DNA of 64,000 nt, taken from the NCBI GenBank assembly GCA_050084985.1, contig JBITNC010000001.1:188914001-188978000 (forward strand). The letters run 5' to 3'. Below, piece by piece: positions 34,760 to 50,160 of this stretch. The position numbers and the translations under genes are program-made. Within the stretch, counting starts at the first letter, position 1. Every line of letters starts with the position of its first letter. The notes beneath the pieces are model-generated. The model was not told where the DNA came from. It saw nothing but the letters and a program-made list of their open reading frames with translations, and made no database searches. Origin of the DNA: Nageia nagi. Lineage: Eukaryota; Pinophyta.

Positions 34760-35456
34760 CCTTCTAGACTAGTCCAAATGCTAATATGTTTAAAACTATC
34801 AAGAACAAGCCTTGGTGTATGAGTTATCATCTTCTCTCTTGTTTGTAGTTGGATTCCTTACTTTTGGTACAAGGTTGAGGTTGGAGCTTCACATAAGATA
34901 GGGTTCATATGTTCTATTCATTTATACAAACCTAAATAGACATAAATTCCTTATTATTGGGCCAATCATAATTCCATGTTATTAGATAGCTAAGGAATTT
35001 CCTACAATGGGATTCCTTATTATCTTATCGACATCATATTCTCTATTATCAAGTAGATAATAGATTCCTTATTGCAAGATTCCCTATTAGCTAGTAGCTG
35101 ATACCCTACTCCTTGTTTCATAATTTTTTAATCTAATAAAAATAAAGATAATATTTATCATCATTTAAACCTATTGGTTTGTGGACCTATCCAGAGTTTT
35201 TAAATATCACCAATGTAAAGGATAGGAGTATAACTTGAGATGTTTTAATATGGGTGCCTTCACATCTTACTTATCTCCCAACCCCTTGACAAGAGGTGAA
35301 AAGTTCTTGTTTGGAGGTTTTAAAAGAAATTATCATATTGTGCTTGATCTATTTTTAGAATTTTATTTTAATGATTTAGTTTATATATATTTACTTTTGG
35401 AAAAACTTTGATAGGTCCTACAAACCAATGGATTTAAAAGCACATTAAAATAGATC

Positions 35457-35478
35457 TATTTATCTATCTATCTATCTA
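35457..35478. repeat. TATC tetranucleotide microsatellite
   Basis: About five units of TATC/ATCT. Confidence 0.9.
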
Positions 35479-35570
35479 TGTGCACAAGCTTGAATTATAA
35501 TTCCAATTAGCATGTTAAATTCATATAAAAAAAACATAATTAATCATTGAAATAAGATAATGCTCTTACA

Positions 35571-35594
35571 TATACATATACATACATACATACA

Positions 35595-35655
<61 letters not shown>
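35571..35655. repeat. Compound microsatellite (TACA)n(TA)n
   Basis: About eleven TACA units followed by a TA run of about 30 bp. Confidence 0.95.
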
Positions 35656-35658
<3 letters not shown>

Positions 35659-37490
35659 TATAATACTTAATAATTGATAATAGTTATATTGATGTTTTAT
35701 TTCCTTAGCATCATCATCTTAACACCTTACACAATTTTAGCATGAATAATTGCTTGTCTCCATATTATGTTATGTATCCTCTTAATAATGATTACTTATT
35801 ATCAAATCTCATCCAATTAAAGGCATCTAATACCAATAACTTTATATACTCTTTACATTCATTTTTCATAACCCTTTATTTCAAAAATATAAATAAGAAA
35901 ACAATCATTTCAAAATAATTAAAGATGTTGCATATAATAGTAGAATTATTACAAGTTTTAATCATAAAATGCAATCATATTTACAATTAAAGATGTTGCA
36001 TATAATAGTAGAATTATTGTGATGTGTAATAAAATTTAAACAATTTCACTATAACCAATACTTCTATCTTTATTAATTTAATACAATTATCAATACTACT
36101 TTTTATAATTTATTACATAAATATTTTTCTATAAATTTTATTCAAAAAGTATATGCATGTAATTAATCCTATCTTTATTTTAAACCCAATTATCTTTACA
36201 TATAAAACCATAAAAAAAATACATGTTATTGTTAACTTTTTACATACAACAACTGACCTACTATTGCTTTTTATGATTGATAGCTAAACTAACAATTATT
36301 AAGCTACCAATGGTTTCTTATGGAAATTTCATAATATGCCTTGCTCCATCATAAATATACTAGATACCATGCTTTATTGTATAAGTAAAGCTAGTAATAA
36401 GTATCTAATTAAAAGAGCATTTATTCTATAGATTTTTTAGAATGGATCATGTTATTACTAATTTTGTAAATGATTTAATGTTTTTTGAATTATCTATTTT
36501 AATAAAAAATATTGATATAATATTATGGTATAGTTATTAATATAATGCATAAACTAATTCTTATCTTATGTGTATGGTTTTAAACATACAAGTGGGTATA
36601 TAAGAATACTAAAGTAATATTAAACTTTAGCATTTATTCACACTTTAGAAAAAAAATGTAGTACTTATTGATGTTTTTATTTTGGATAACAATAATGGTA
36701 AGAATAATATGAGTAATTTTCTTATTAATTTATACATATATATTACAAATCAATGTGTAACATACAAATACAAGCAATAATAGTAGACACATTTTATCAG
36801 AAATTTAGTTTGTTATATTTTTTTAATTATGTTTATTTTAAATACAATAATCCTCCTTTTCTAACATGCTAGAACACCTTATTCTATGATCAAGTAAATT
36901 GTTTATTTTAAAATAAGCTCATGCTTCCACTATAACATGCCTTAAATCTTTTCAACAACATTCAAGTATAAATTTTAGATTTCATTTTTTTTCAATAAAT
37001 TTTCAAAATAAAGGTAAGTCTAATCTTTAAACATCCTTATAAACTCAATGATTTATAAGATCTATCGAAATTTACCCATAAATAAATATAATTCAATTAT
37101 ATACTTAAATACTTATTATTAACATAATTAAACTGTGCAATAGCATCACAAGCTTGATTTGATGATCATGATTTAAAAATTCATAAATCTATCTATAATT
37201 ACAAATACTTTTAATATGATTTGCGTGAGAAATCTATTAAAGAGGCCTATGTTGAACCTTAATATGGTTCACCACTGCCTGATAAATATATTAAAGTGAT
37301 GATCCTTTTAACTGAAGGGCACAAACATTCACATTTCTTCTCTGTATGTTTGATAAAGACTGAATAACAGCCACATGGAACAAGCTATATGACAAATCAC
37401 TTCCAGAGATAGTTACTGGAAACATAAACCAGAAATTGAAAGCATACATTCAAATGAGACTGGTTTCAGAGATCATAGAAGATTGTCCTA

Positions 37491-39179
<1,689 letters not shown>

Positions 39180-41329
39180 CCCCGAATTTTGGTTGATGAA
39201 AATCTTAGCCTGTTGGATCTTACCATGTATTACATGAATCGGTTGAGTGGTCACCATCAAGTCGTATAGGGGCACTTTACCTGGACCAATCCTTTTAAAA
39301 TGCTTCTACCATGGAGGGAATTCTTCGGAGTGTGTTAAAAGTCTTTTCATATTCATCTCCCATCCATCTGCAAATCAAAGCTTAAACATCCATCTTCAAA
39401 TTAACGAATGTTGGGTCTTACCAACCAACTTCAAAAAATCAAAGAAAAGAAATCACATTTACTTTACTTTAATATACTTTAAATTCCACTTATAAAGTTG
39501 GGTGTGCGGTGGACTCCAAATGTGCTCACATGAATAAATTCTTTAACCGTTACCGTGGGGGTATCATACGGTGTACCTTTCACACGTCTGCTTATCGGAT
39601 GGAGACAGCCAGACAGGGCAAAGTCCCGACTCCTATGTGTTTTAAGGTTGTGTTTATTGGTTTTAAAATTTGTGAAATATAAAAATATAGTACTCACCCA
39701 GGCTTAGATTAATATAGTTGAAATATTAGGTGACTTTTTGGTATCTGCTTACATTTTTTTATCATCGTATAAGTAAAGGAATAAGAATTGTAGAGAACAT
39801 TTAGTTCGATAAGATATATTATTATATAATGTGAAAATTGATTAAGTAATAAATTTTTTTAATATAAAGATATTATATTTACATCAAAGACATTTTCTTG
39901 TGAAAAGTACGGTTAAATTTGAATATCAACGATTGAGAAGTTTTAATCGTCATCTTGACTGTCTATGCACTGGCTTAAAAAAATTCCAGCAGTAATACAT
40001 AGCTTGGATTCCACATGTAGTTGGGTTCATTTACCACATAGTGCTAATGTTCAGCTGGCAAGTCCATCGATGTAGGGGTGAACCGAGAAGGCAATGGTTG
40101 AAGGGGTGAATTTTGATAGATCGGTTTCCACGCATCTCAAATTTGCAAGTTTCTGGTACAAGGGTGAGGACTGAGGAGCTACATTGTGGAAGTATTTAGT
40201 GTGCAAGATGAATACCGACTTCAGTCATATAAAAAATAGGATAAGCTTATGTCAGCCAAGAAAATACAGGTGTCGTCGTGATGTTGCAGGTGTCCATGTC
40301 CTGGTAAAAATATCACCGACTTGATCGACATATATAAGAGGGTTATCTGTGAACATAGCAGAGTGAACATCAAAAGTGATAAAAAATCTCACAGGTATTT
40401 TTTTAATTGTTATTTCGATAGTTTTTTTTATAGTATATTCTGTAGTTTTTTTATATCAAAATTACGTTTATTGCTAAGTTTTGAATTTCAATAGTTATTG
40501 GAGAGTATTTTCTGTAGTTTTTTTATCAAATTTCATTGATAGTTAGGGTTTGAAATATTTTTTTTAACGTTGGATAGACATTCATAGCTAGGGACATTAT
40601 CGATAGATACCGAAAAATGGAGGAGTGTAATATATCTATAAGATGGGAATTCTTATTATGATCTGCTTCGTTGAATTGTTATTGAAAATGCAATTTTCAT
40701 AGATAGCTGAACATTGAGTTTGGGCATTCATCTAATATTTATTTCTAACACAAGCAAACCAAGAGTCATCTCATTCTTCACAATGCAAACACAACTTTTG
40801 CCAATTGATTGCAACTATTTTCTTATGTCAAGTTTTGTAGAAGGTACGCAGCAAGAGTTGTTGATTTTACTAACTTTTAACCATTGTACTTTGAAATTCG
40901 ATACTATTTTACAAGAATATACTATTTATTGTGCATCCCATTTTGTGTTTTAGTTTCTTTGGTTTGCATTCTATGTTCTTCCCCTTCTGTTCCATGGATT
41001 TAATGGTTTAGGATGTGAGGAAAATTGTTAAGACAAGTCTATGTTGAGCTTTAGCATTTGCAAGAAGTAGGTACGTGAAGTTAGAGATATCATGTATACA
41101 ATATTTTCTAAAAATAGTATATAGATTAATAAATAATAAAATAGAAAAGTTAAGATGAAAAAGCCAGACGAAACTACTTTTTTAAATAGTACATTGATGG
41201 TGATTTTGCTAGCATTTTTCTTCTACTATCAAGTTTAAAGAGGTTGTTATTTTAGAAAGTGACTTTGGAGATGAGTGTAGGTTTAGAGCCTTAAGAATTT
41301 GAGGGGGTTCATACAAAGATATCCATTAC
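39180..41329. other. Intergenic DNA upstream of the reductase gene
   Basis: 39180-39700 should hold the reductase promoter; no clear TATA box at the right distance was seen. 40380-40570 has repeated TTCTGTAGTTTTTTTATC phrases. The open frame at 40714-40953 is not convincing. No gene recognised. Confidence 0.5.
40331..40338 (+). promoter_or_regulatory. TATA-like box, possible promoter
   Basis: TATATAAG in slightly less AT-rich DNA, facing the unrecognised coding region that starts about 1 kb downstream. Weak on its own. Confidence 0.25.
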
Positions 41330-44060
41330 AAAGGTTAAACCATCGAAACCTGACCAAGAAGAAATATGGTTTCACCAAGAGGCTGAAAGAAGGTATCGAG
41401 GAATGAGAGATTTTCTTGAATACAATCATAACATGTTGATGAAGTTATACAATCGAGGAAAAGATGAAGCAAGCAAAAGGCCATTTTTGTGCAATAGATG
41501 GAACTTAGATATTGTGAAGTTACTATGCCCACCTGTATTTTTTTTAGGTGACCTGATGAGCTAGTTAATTTTAAGATACAACCTAATGAAAAATGCCTTC
41601 ATGGATGATTAAGAAAATGCAGTATTCCGAATTACCGAGTAATGATAAGGAGAGCTTTCAAGTTACAACAAGGGGGTAAGTCCCTAAAGTTATCTTTGTC
41701 GAAAAGTTTTTGGTTCCTTTTAGGAGAGTCTAGGATGAACGCCCTATTTGAAGATGACATGCCTCTGTTTGTTCAGAAAAATTTTCCTCTAAGTCTTTAT
41801 TATTTAAAATGGTGGGCCTGTTTGTATGCACAAAACATTAGTTACATCATAGGGTTAGAATTACATCATTACTTGGTCACAAAGAAGTTCCTTTCCCTAA
41901 TAAATAGAATTTCTTTCACCCCTCTAACTTGTATGACTAGGTCAATTATCTATATAAAAGAATGTATGATGAATTGATAAAACTAAAAAGGGACTCCAAA
42001 GAAAAGGAAAACTTAAAATTCATAGGGTATTCAATCCTACTACATATACTAGTATCTCAAATGGAATATTTAGTCCAAAAATTAGTACTAGGAGCTCAAT
42101 ATGATACAATGTAAGAAATGTTGCTAGACATTCATTAAGAGGTGGGTACTTATCAATGGTTTTGTGAAGTTTTATTAAAGAATGTATATGCTAGATTTAC
42201 TCATACAATACCTAGGATATCTAGGCATTTCCTTCAATTCCTAGAAGAATTTCAAGCTAGGGAAGTAATTACACTTCATATGGGTGAAAATTATAGCCTA
42301 AACTATTGCTTACATTCTATCCTGATTCTATCCTATATAAGGAGGCCATCAAACAATTAGCTAAAGATTTCAAGGTGAGGATTGGAAGCGAGTTGGGTAA
42401 TTTTTTTTTTTAAACATCCATGTGAAATTGGGCACTTGAGTTTCAGAACTGCCCACTCCTTCTTAAGTACATTATTCAATATGGACCAGTATGGTTTTGA
42501 AGAAGTATAATGGAGACCATTTGACCCTAAGAATATTTTCAACAAACTCTAGAGATCATCAAGCTTTAAAGTATCACATATAGTAGATGTAAAGGAGGAT
42601 GCATTGATCATGACATTGAAAAAAAGGAATTTCTTGCAACAAATTTGGAAAAAGTATGGCATTGGTAAAGGATATGCTAGAATATGTACAATAGGTTTTA
42701 TACCACATGAGCTGGCTAGAATTAGAGAAAAGACTATTGAGATAAGAGAGCCAAGAATCAATACTATGGATTTCACAAAGAGAGATGAACATACCTTCGA
42801 GATAGTGATGAAGCAAGCACCACCAAAAATCCTAATTCAATATAATAAACCTATATTAGAAATAACCCAAAGGGTAGAAGAGAAGATTCAAAATGCTGGA
42901 ATACTAGATTCTCTTCGCTCATTAGAAATAATTCCTTAAACAATAATACCTTTCCCAAGGAATTCCATTCAAGAGTAATTGGTAAGAAAAATGAAATTGT
43001 ATGAAAAATTGTTGACTCAGGCTCATGCCTTGCCCAAGGTAGTTATTGTGCAAGGAAGAAGATTTACCATAGATGAAAAATCAAGAAGGCAATATTGAAT
43101 GATAGGATCTATAATGCCACTAAGATAAAAGTCGTACATGAAAAATATAGATGAGGCTTTAGTGACCAAAAGATTGAGAATTAGAGATGCATGTATCTCT
43201 TCTTCTTCAATTATCAAGCCGATGTATACCTCTTGGATTATTTGAGTAATGTTATCTTGTTAATAAAAGAAGATGAAGAAGAATAACCTCTGATTGAATC
43301 AGATCCTATACTAGTGTTTATAGAGCCATTGATCGTAGTCCATTCTGACCCAATGGAGGTTCTCAGTTTACCACAAATGCATGTGACTCCCCTTCTTTTC
43401 TAGAACATGAAGAAGTAATGGTAACCTCATTTTTATTACTCCCAAGTACTAAAGAAGAAATAATAGTAGGATCAACTAGTATTATCATAAGTCAAGAGAC
43501 TTTAGCTCAAGTTCATTCTCCAATCATGCAAGTAGCATATGAAGCATTGGTAGATTTAAGAGAAAAGGTAGTAATATGATCCCGAGAAAAAGGAAAATAA
43601 GTAATACACTTGGAGGTTAGCAAGTCAAGACAAGAAGACCCAAAATTGGTTACATGGCTATTTGAAAAGTATAACCAAACTATGTAGGATATATCATAAG
43701 TTGCAAAATATATAATGATAATAGAAGATACGATGGAGAGGTTGCAAACTCAAATGGAATTGGTCATAGGAATATGGGGGGCACTTGAACATACTATATA
43801 AGCATTAAAAAGTTGTTATGAGAAGATACACAATAAGATAGTTCTTAGAACAACTCAAACCTTTGAAGATAAAAGGTATATAATTATTTGTGCTAACCTA
43901 AATACTAATACTACTTTGGCATTATTAAAGGAATTAAATCTACTATTAGGATACATACGAAAAGCTTGGATAGATATATGATTGATAGGGGACCAACAAC
44001 CATAAAAGAAGTAATTTTGGAGGAAATACAATATATGAGGAATCATTTCTCTAGAGTTAG
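41330..44060 (+). pseudogene. Unrecognised large helical protein gene, 5' part, split by G2
   Basis: A 2.7-kb stretch reads as protein in successive plus frames: 41330-41580 (EEIWFHQEAERRYRGMRDFL), 41710-41977, 41944-42360 (QMEYLVQKLVLGAQYDTM; VGTYQWFCEVLLKNVYARFT), 42604-42939 (open, 111 codons, GKGYARICTIGFIPHELARI), about 42945-43240, and 43680-44055 (IEDTMERLQTQMELVIGIWG). A strong donor, GTAAGT at 41675-41680, suggests at least one intron. Residue make-up is Lys/Glu/Leu/Ile-rich with several likely coiled coils. Stops are mostly TAA/TAG at expected Gln codons. The frame at the 3' end continues across the G2 insertion into 53695. No family recognised; a transposon gene is possible but no LTR pair or pol was found for it. 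Confidence 0.6.
44056..44060. repeat. Target-site duplication of G2, left copy (GTTAG)
   Basis: GTTAG, exact match to 53690-53694. Confidence 0.93.
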
Positions 44061-44851
44061 TGTTGATATGTGTTTTGGTACACCTAGGTTTACCTTTAAA
44101 TGACCTAAAAGCACATATACATTTATTTGTATTACGAACCTAAGCTAATCAACTCAGATAAACATACATGAATAAGGAAATTCAATAGTTTAATAACAAA
44201 ATAATGAAATTAAAATGATCTAAAGATGTAACACATAACTACATGCACTAAAGAGAAAGGAATCAAGTGAAAGATAATTACCTCTATGTTCTTACTTGTA
44301 CCGAGGTTGAGGATGTGATGGATGAACTTATCGAAGAGCGGTAACCTAGCTATGCAAATGCTAAGGCCAACTATAGAAGAAATGTCAGCATGGGTGCTAG
44401 TATCAAAGAGCTCAGTGTAGGTACGTACCTCAGTGCGAGCACTAATGATCATGAAGAATGAGGTTCGCCAATAAGGATGGATGATAACAAAGATTACGAC
44501 AAGTCAAACTAAGCATATAATCATAGAAGTGGATAACAAATATTTGATTGAATGGTAACAAGATTCTAATCTCAATAGGCAATGTTTATAAATATCCAAG
44601 TGTTGGGTACTGAGTATCAAGATGTAATCTTGATATGCTTTCTCCAAGTTAGATATACTTACATTTATATTAGATGTGATTCACCATTTGACCTCTTGTG
44701 TGAAGGTAATAGTTGTCCTGGTGTACCTAACATAAAACATAAGAACACAACTTGAGAAATATATGATATTAAGATAAAATATGATTAAAACATGTATGTA
44801 AGTTGCATCTAAGTGGGACCATATTAAGGGAACCACTTTTAGGTGTCAACA
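44061..44851 (-). repeat. G2 3' LTR (left)
   Basis: 791 bp, plus-strand ends TGTTGATATG and TGTCAACA, an inverted 6-bp TGTTGA/TCAACA end. Contains two dispersed G2 words (about 44384-44400 and 44431-44449). Confidence 0.92.
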
Positions 44852-44864
44852 TATTCCCCCCTTT
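44852..44864 (-). other. G2 polypurine tract
   Basis: On the minus strand AAAGGGGGGAATA directly before the LTR. Confidence 0.85.
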
Positions 44865-46340
44865 GTAATTATAATTAAATTGAATCTTAAAATGACATTA
44901 TGATTGTAAAGGAAGTAAAGGTAAAGAGAAAACAAATTTGATACTTCCCCGGTTTAACAGTCTAGATCATCAAGGATTTTATGATGTATATTGCCCCCTC
45001 TTTACCTTGGTCATGAGATGTAATAACTTGCATATAGTAAAATCAACCAAGAGCAAAGAATGAACCTAGAAATGAGAGGCAAACACTTCCAAGCACATAT
45101 ATTATTATTAACTTATAAAAGATATTGCAGTGAATACTAATAGAGAACATCATAGTATTTCATCAAATGATATAGTAATAATGTAACAAGGATGAAATTA
45201 ATATAATATGCATATATGATCTTGAGAACACTAAATACATAAATACTTAATATTTTATTACTAGATGCATACATAGGAAAATCATGATAAAGGTGTGTTC
45301 ATATTGTCATAGGGTGCATGCTCCATTTCTAGATGGAACACATGCAAATAAAACTATATATGTTAACACTATCATGAGGTACATGCCTCATTCCTAGATG
45401 GAACATATGAATCATGGAAAGAGCAATATGGTTATGTTTATTTGAGACCCAATGGATAAAGGTGACTCAAAGAAATGGTTGGTTTGAATATTTTCCAATC
45501 ATATTATGCGATACATGAGTCATCATCATGAGGCATAAGCCCTATTATTAGATATTGATATGAGATGCAGTCATCTTCATGAAGTACATGCCTCTTTCTT
45601 AGATGTGATTAAGAGTGATGGTTAGTTGATACCCAACCAACAAAGGTGACTCAGTGATGATTGGTTTGAAGATTTCCTAATCATGCAAATGATTAAAGCA
45701 AAGTAGAGATAAGTTTAGGAATACTCCCTATGACTTACCTATTATACTATTATGCTATGATTTGGCCTGATTAATGCCTTTGTAGCTTAGCATCTGTGCT
45801 AGCTTTAGTGTACATTGGCAATTTTGCAACATATGCATCTATTATAGAAGTTGCAACCTGAAGCATGGTATATGATTATGAAAAATATATTTTCATGCCT
45901 ACTATTTTTTGATAGAATGATTAATTTTACAATGAATGAGTTGGACCCAAGAAACAATGTGCAAAAATGCATCATTCTTTAATTAGATTGTTGTTTGTGC
46001 CTAAAAAAACTTATTTCTCCAAAATATGTTAGTCCTATGTTGATTTTTTAGACCACATGTATCTAGAGGGGTTGTAATTTTTGGAATAAGATCATGAATG
46101 TTAAGGAATGATAGCATAGGCATTGGTAGCTAGTGCAAGTACTGAGGTGAGCACAGATGCGAGGCTCCTTTGTAATTTTAGGTGTGAGAATTTTTAGCAC
46201 TTACCTTGAATGATTTAAGAGGTAGGAAAAATATATTTTGGGGACATGATAGGAAAAAGACAATCATTAATTAACACTTACCTCATGAAATGTATCCTAA
46301 TTTAGTGTTAAATAGGCCAAATAGTAACTTATTTATCACT
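44865..46340 (-). other. G2 3' region with degenerate tandem repeats
   Basis: Four copies of a 38-bp phrase (TCATGAGGTACATGCCTC then TTCCTAGATGGAACATATG) at 45307-45344, 45372-45409, 45526-45564 and 45578-45613, with a second phrase GGTTGGTTTGAATATTTTCC near 45475 and a variant near 45648. This is the same place in the element as the G1 minisatellites. No reading frame otherwise. Confidence 0.75.
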
Positions 46341-48738
46341 TTCACTATTTAGGATTTGACCTCTAGTACAGAAGGAGTTTAGTGATCTTACTTAGGTTAC
46401 TTGGGGCCTTATGGGTGATCAGTATTACAAGGTAAGTGATTGGGTTTGGTAATTGTATCAATTTGGTTTATATTTATTGGTTTTGCTAGAGTTTAAACCA
46501 ATTTAGCATTCTAGGATGAAGATTACAAAGAAAGAGAATCATAGGGCCTATCTCTTGCAACACAATAGAGTTTTAATGCATGTGGTAGGTATTTTAAACC
46601 TTTTTATTACTTTGTTTCATGAAGTTTTCATGGAAAATGGAATAGTTAGGCAAAATCATGGGGTATCTTAGGTTAGGATTTTTGATAGCTAGGGCTTGAT
46701 CATTTGTGCTTGTCGATTAGTCTTTATGGTGTTAGACCATAATTTTAGGAAATTGTAGGGATAAAGGGAGTTTTACCACAAATTTTATGGGAATTGAGAT
46801 TAGAAAGCCCATTGAAGGTGCTAATGTTAGCATGGGCAATGGTGCGATAGAGTGGATTCCTAGATGGGAAAGTGTACAACCAGTTGTGGTATTGATTATT
46901 TTATGCTAGAAATATATGAATAAAATTATTGTACATTTACTTTATTGAAAATTACCTTGAAACTAATACATACCTTATCATTTTGTTTCTATAGTATTAC
47001 CAATTTCTCATGGAACCCAAGCTTATGTCTCAGAGTTGGAAGAAATGCTTGGTTATGAAGGATAAGCTCATAGAGGAGGAGATGGTTGTGCTTCAAAATA
47101 TTAGTATGGGATGGCTCCTTCATGATCTATACATTTGAGTAAATAAGGAGCTACTCACAACCATTATGGAGAGATGGTCTAAAAGGACCAACACATTTCA
47201 TCTTCCCATTGAAGAGATTACCATAGTTCCTAAGGATGTTCATAGGATTTTATGGGTACCAATGAAGGGGAGATCCATATTGTTTGATGAGGGGATTATG
47301 GATGACCAATGCAAATGGTCCACCAATGGGATTATAAGGTTTCAAGAATATCATGAGGGGAAGAAGGGTGCCTTCCTTCATTGCACCTTCAGGATCAAGA
47401 TGAAGATATTCTAGTGGGTGCAATTGGTTATGGCGACATGTATTGATAGCATTATGTATCTAGATAAGAATCATGAGGTGTTCCCAATTAGTATGACACG
47501 AGTGGTTTATGAGATGACACAACGTCATCATTATGCATAGGCACCTTATATTATTTCCCAGATCAACCATGACTTGGATAACTTTGTGATGGTGTAGAAG
47601 AATGGTAAGAGGATGGCACACTCATTTGTGCTACAATGTTGGGCTTAGGAGCACATTGCTATGGTGAGACCTAGGGAGCTTCTTGTACATGGCATGCATC
47701 CTGATCATCTGATATGGTATCAATGGGCTAAGCATGGAAAGACTACATGGATCCATAAGATCATGGAAGCCTATAGAAAAGTGATGGATGGATTGATGGG
47801 TGGTATGTAGCTTACCTGACATGTTTTGGGTTTATTATTTTATTGATTTATGAGTTTAAGAAAGAAGACTAACTCATGACTTTGGTTTTTGTAGGTAATA
47901 TGATCTATAGACCCTATGTGGCCATATCTTTTTATCCAAATGAACCAAGGGGTGAGCTAGATTGGTAGCACATATCCTTTTACTTACAAACATAGAAGAA
48001 TTTCATGGAACCATTATAGACCCAAAAGGGTTATGAGACAACTTGGTTGGAGATAAGGCATTACACCAAAATGCAAGTTTGTTGTTAGGACTAGGTGGTA
48101 TAGGGTACATACCCTAATCTTTATGAGACTCTTCCCAAATGGGTGGAGTAATGGATGCCTCATTAGGACCATGGATCGAGAAGTGATTCAAATAGTGAGG
48201 GAGATACAGATCCTAATGGTCTTCAATTTGATCAAACTTACTTGACATGGTGGGTTAGAGTGATTGTTGATCCACTTAGTTTGTATGGGCATGAGTAGTT
48301 GGTGGAGGCTATAGAAGGAGAAGTAGAAGAAGAAGAGGAGGAGGAGGAGGAGGGTGATGGGGGATATAAGGAGGAAGGAGATGTGAAACATGTTGAGTAG
48401 GGAGGGTGGGATGTGCTCATTGGGATCCTTATTATATAGAATCAACATCAACTCAAGAATGATCTTAGTAAGTATATTGCTTTATGTACATGCAAGTTAG
48501 TTTGCATATAATAATAATAATAATAATATGAATAACATGCCTTGTTTTAGTTTTTATAGATCAAATTAATTTAGAACTGGATTTAGATAAGGTGGCAAGA
48601 CTACAAGTGTAGGATACACTAACTAGCTTGAGGGAGGAGAGTGCTGCAAAAGATCAGGAGATGAAGGTACTAAAGGTGTGCCTAGAGGCCTTAGAGAAGA
48701 GTGTAGAGACACTATGGAAGATGCACCAAGATTCCTAA
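46341..48738 (+). pseudogene. G2 antisense plant mobile domain (PMD) gene, 4 exons
   Basis: Opposite strand to gag. Exon 1 ends at 46431 before a consensus donor (AAG|GTAAGT); its start is unclear. Exon 2 is 46995-47802, exon 3 47895-48467, exon 4 48560-48738, all with GT-AG introns and matching phases. Exon 2 has the PMD core LLTTIMERWSKRTNTFHLPI then EEITIVPKDVHRILWVPMKG, followed by AHSFVLQCWA and HI. Exon 3 has IYRPY and a Glu-rich run (GEVEEEEEEEEEGDGG). Exon 4 is a coiled coil (LTSLREESAAKDQEMKVLKV). It has 17 in-frame stops, 15 of them TAG, but no frameshift over 1560 coding bases. It matches the G1 gene motif by motif (YA..P..I.Q..HDL..F, LQ.WA..HI, RPY, acidic, coiled coil), with one extra intron before the RPY motif. 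Confidence 0.88.
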
Positions 48739-50160
48739 GATCAAAAAATCTTAGGGATGATGGATCATTATTTTGGACCAAAATAAAATTATAGATGTTC
48801 TACTAGGCAAGAAAGGACACTTACAAGCATGACTAATGGAATTGGAGGAATAATATGGATTAAAGAGACCAAGTATTAAAAGGATAACCTATAAGTATAA
48901 GATTTTTAGGAGTCATCATGGGACCACTGGCAGTGTTAGCATAGGAAATTGACTTGTGGTATGATTGACTGGATGTATGGTTGAAAAAGATAATGTATTA
49001 CCTCTTTTTGATAATCTAAATATATATTATGGCCTATTTATGAGATGTGTTTATGAAATTCTATGATATGAATTATTTAATGTTATAATTTCTTTAAAAT
49101 ATTTCTAAATATGAAAAATGTATGGTTAACAAGAAATGAACACATGTGATTGTTAGGTAATGACTAGGATGGCATAGACAAGGCATTTGGGGATATTGAA
49201 TATATGTAAAAATTGTAAATTGAACCTAGCACAAGTGTGGGAATTTTTAACAGATTAGGATGTATAGCTATGATATATTAGGTCAAGATAACATTAAGGC
49301 ATGAAATTTCATTGTTTAGATATGGGAAAGTGAAGTTTCTTCATGATTGTAGTTAACGGAATATGAATGTAAATATGATCCTAAGTATCCAAAATCTAGG
49401 TAGAGGCTAGATGCAGAATGAAACCATGTTCAAGGCATTAGAGAGGATGATAGGAAGCAAAATAGTTTTGACTATGCACAAAATATACCAAGAAACCTAG
49501 CATGGGTGCTAGTGTGGTAGATAGGAAATGGAGACGAGAATAACCTTTCCAACACCATATTGATCCTTTGGGGAAGTAGAAACATGAATGGATGATGAAA
49601 GGTTAAGGAATTGAGAGATGACCTTAAGCAAAAATGTTGTTTAATTGAACTAAGCTAAGTTTTTCTTAGTAAGTAATGAAAATTACATATAAGGCATAGG
49701 TTATGGCCCTTAAATAGAAATGGACGACATGAATATACTATTGGCTTCCTGAGATTTGGTAAGGAGACTAGTGCACATGCTGAGATTAGCACCTGCATGG
49801 AGCTACAAAATGATATGGGGGTGTGACCTATGGTAACTAACGAATGTCCTCGATGTGGTGGAGATGAAATATTGGTAAATTGCATCCTAGTGTGGACATG
49901 GGGATCTATGGGGAATTTGACCAAAAAACCAAAATAGAGATACCTATACTATTGTATACATGTCAAAAAACTATAAGTGACAAAAGCAAGAACAAAAATG
50001 TATACCTTTATGCCAAGGTGAAGGAAGAGTACTCACAAAGTTGACACTTGTGTTTGATGACTTGGCTTTGATGAAATTTAGAAATGGATTATTGAAGATG
50101 CATATAGTCTTGTTTTTCTCATATTGAGGACCTCTCAATAACTTTGGATGATATGACTTT
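48739..50160. other. G2 spacer between PMD gene and gag
   Basis: Non-coding. Contains dispersed G2 words at about 49497-49517 (CTAGCATGGGTGCTAG, a 6-bp inverted repeat around TGGG) and 49767-49802. The minus open frame at 49655-49924 has no motif and is not accepted as a gene. Confidence 0.6.

Noticed and set aside
48188-48451. Minus-strand open frames rich in Ser, Leu and Phe.
   Set aside because: Shadow of the Glu-rich (GAG/GAA) run of the G2 PMD exon 3.
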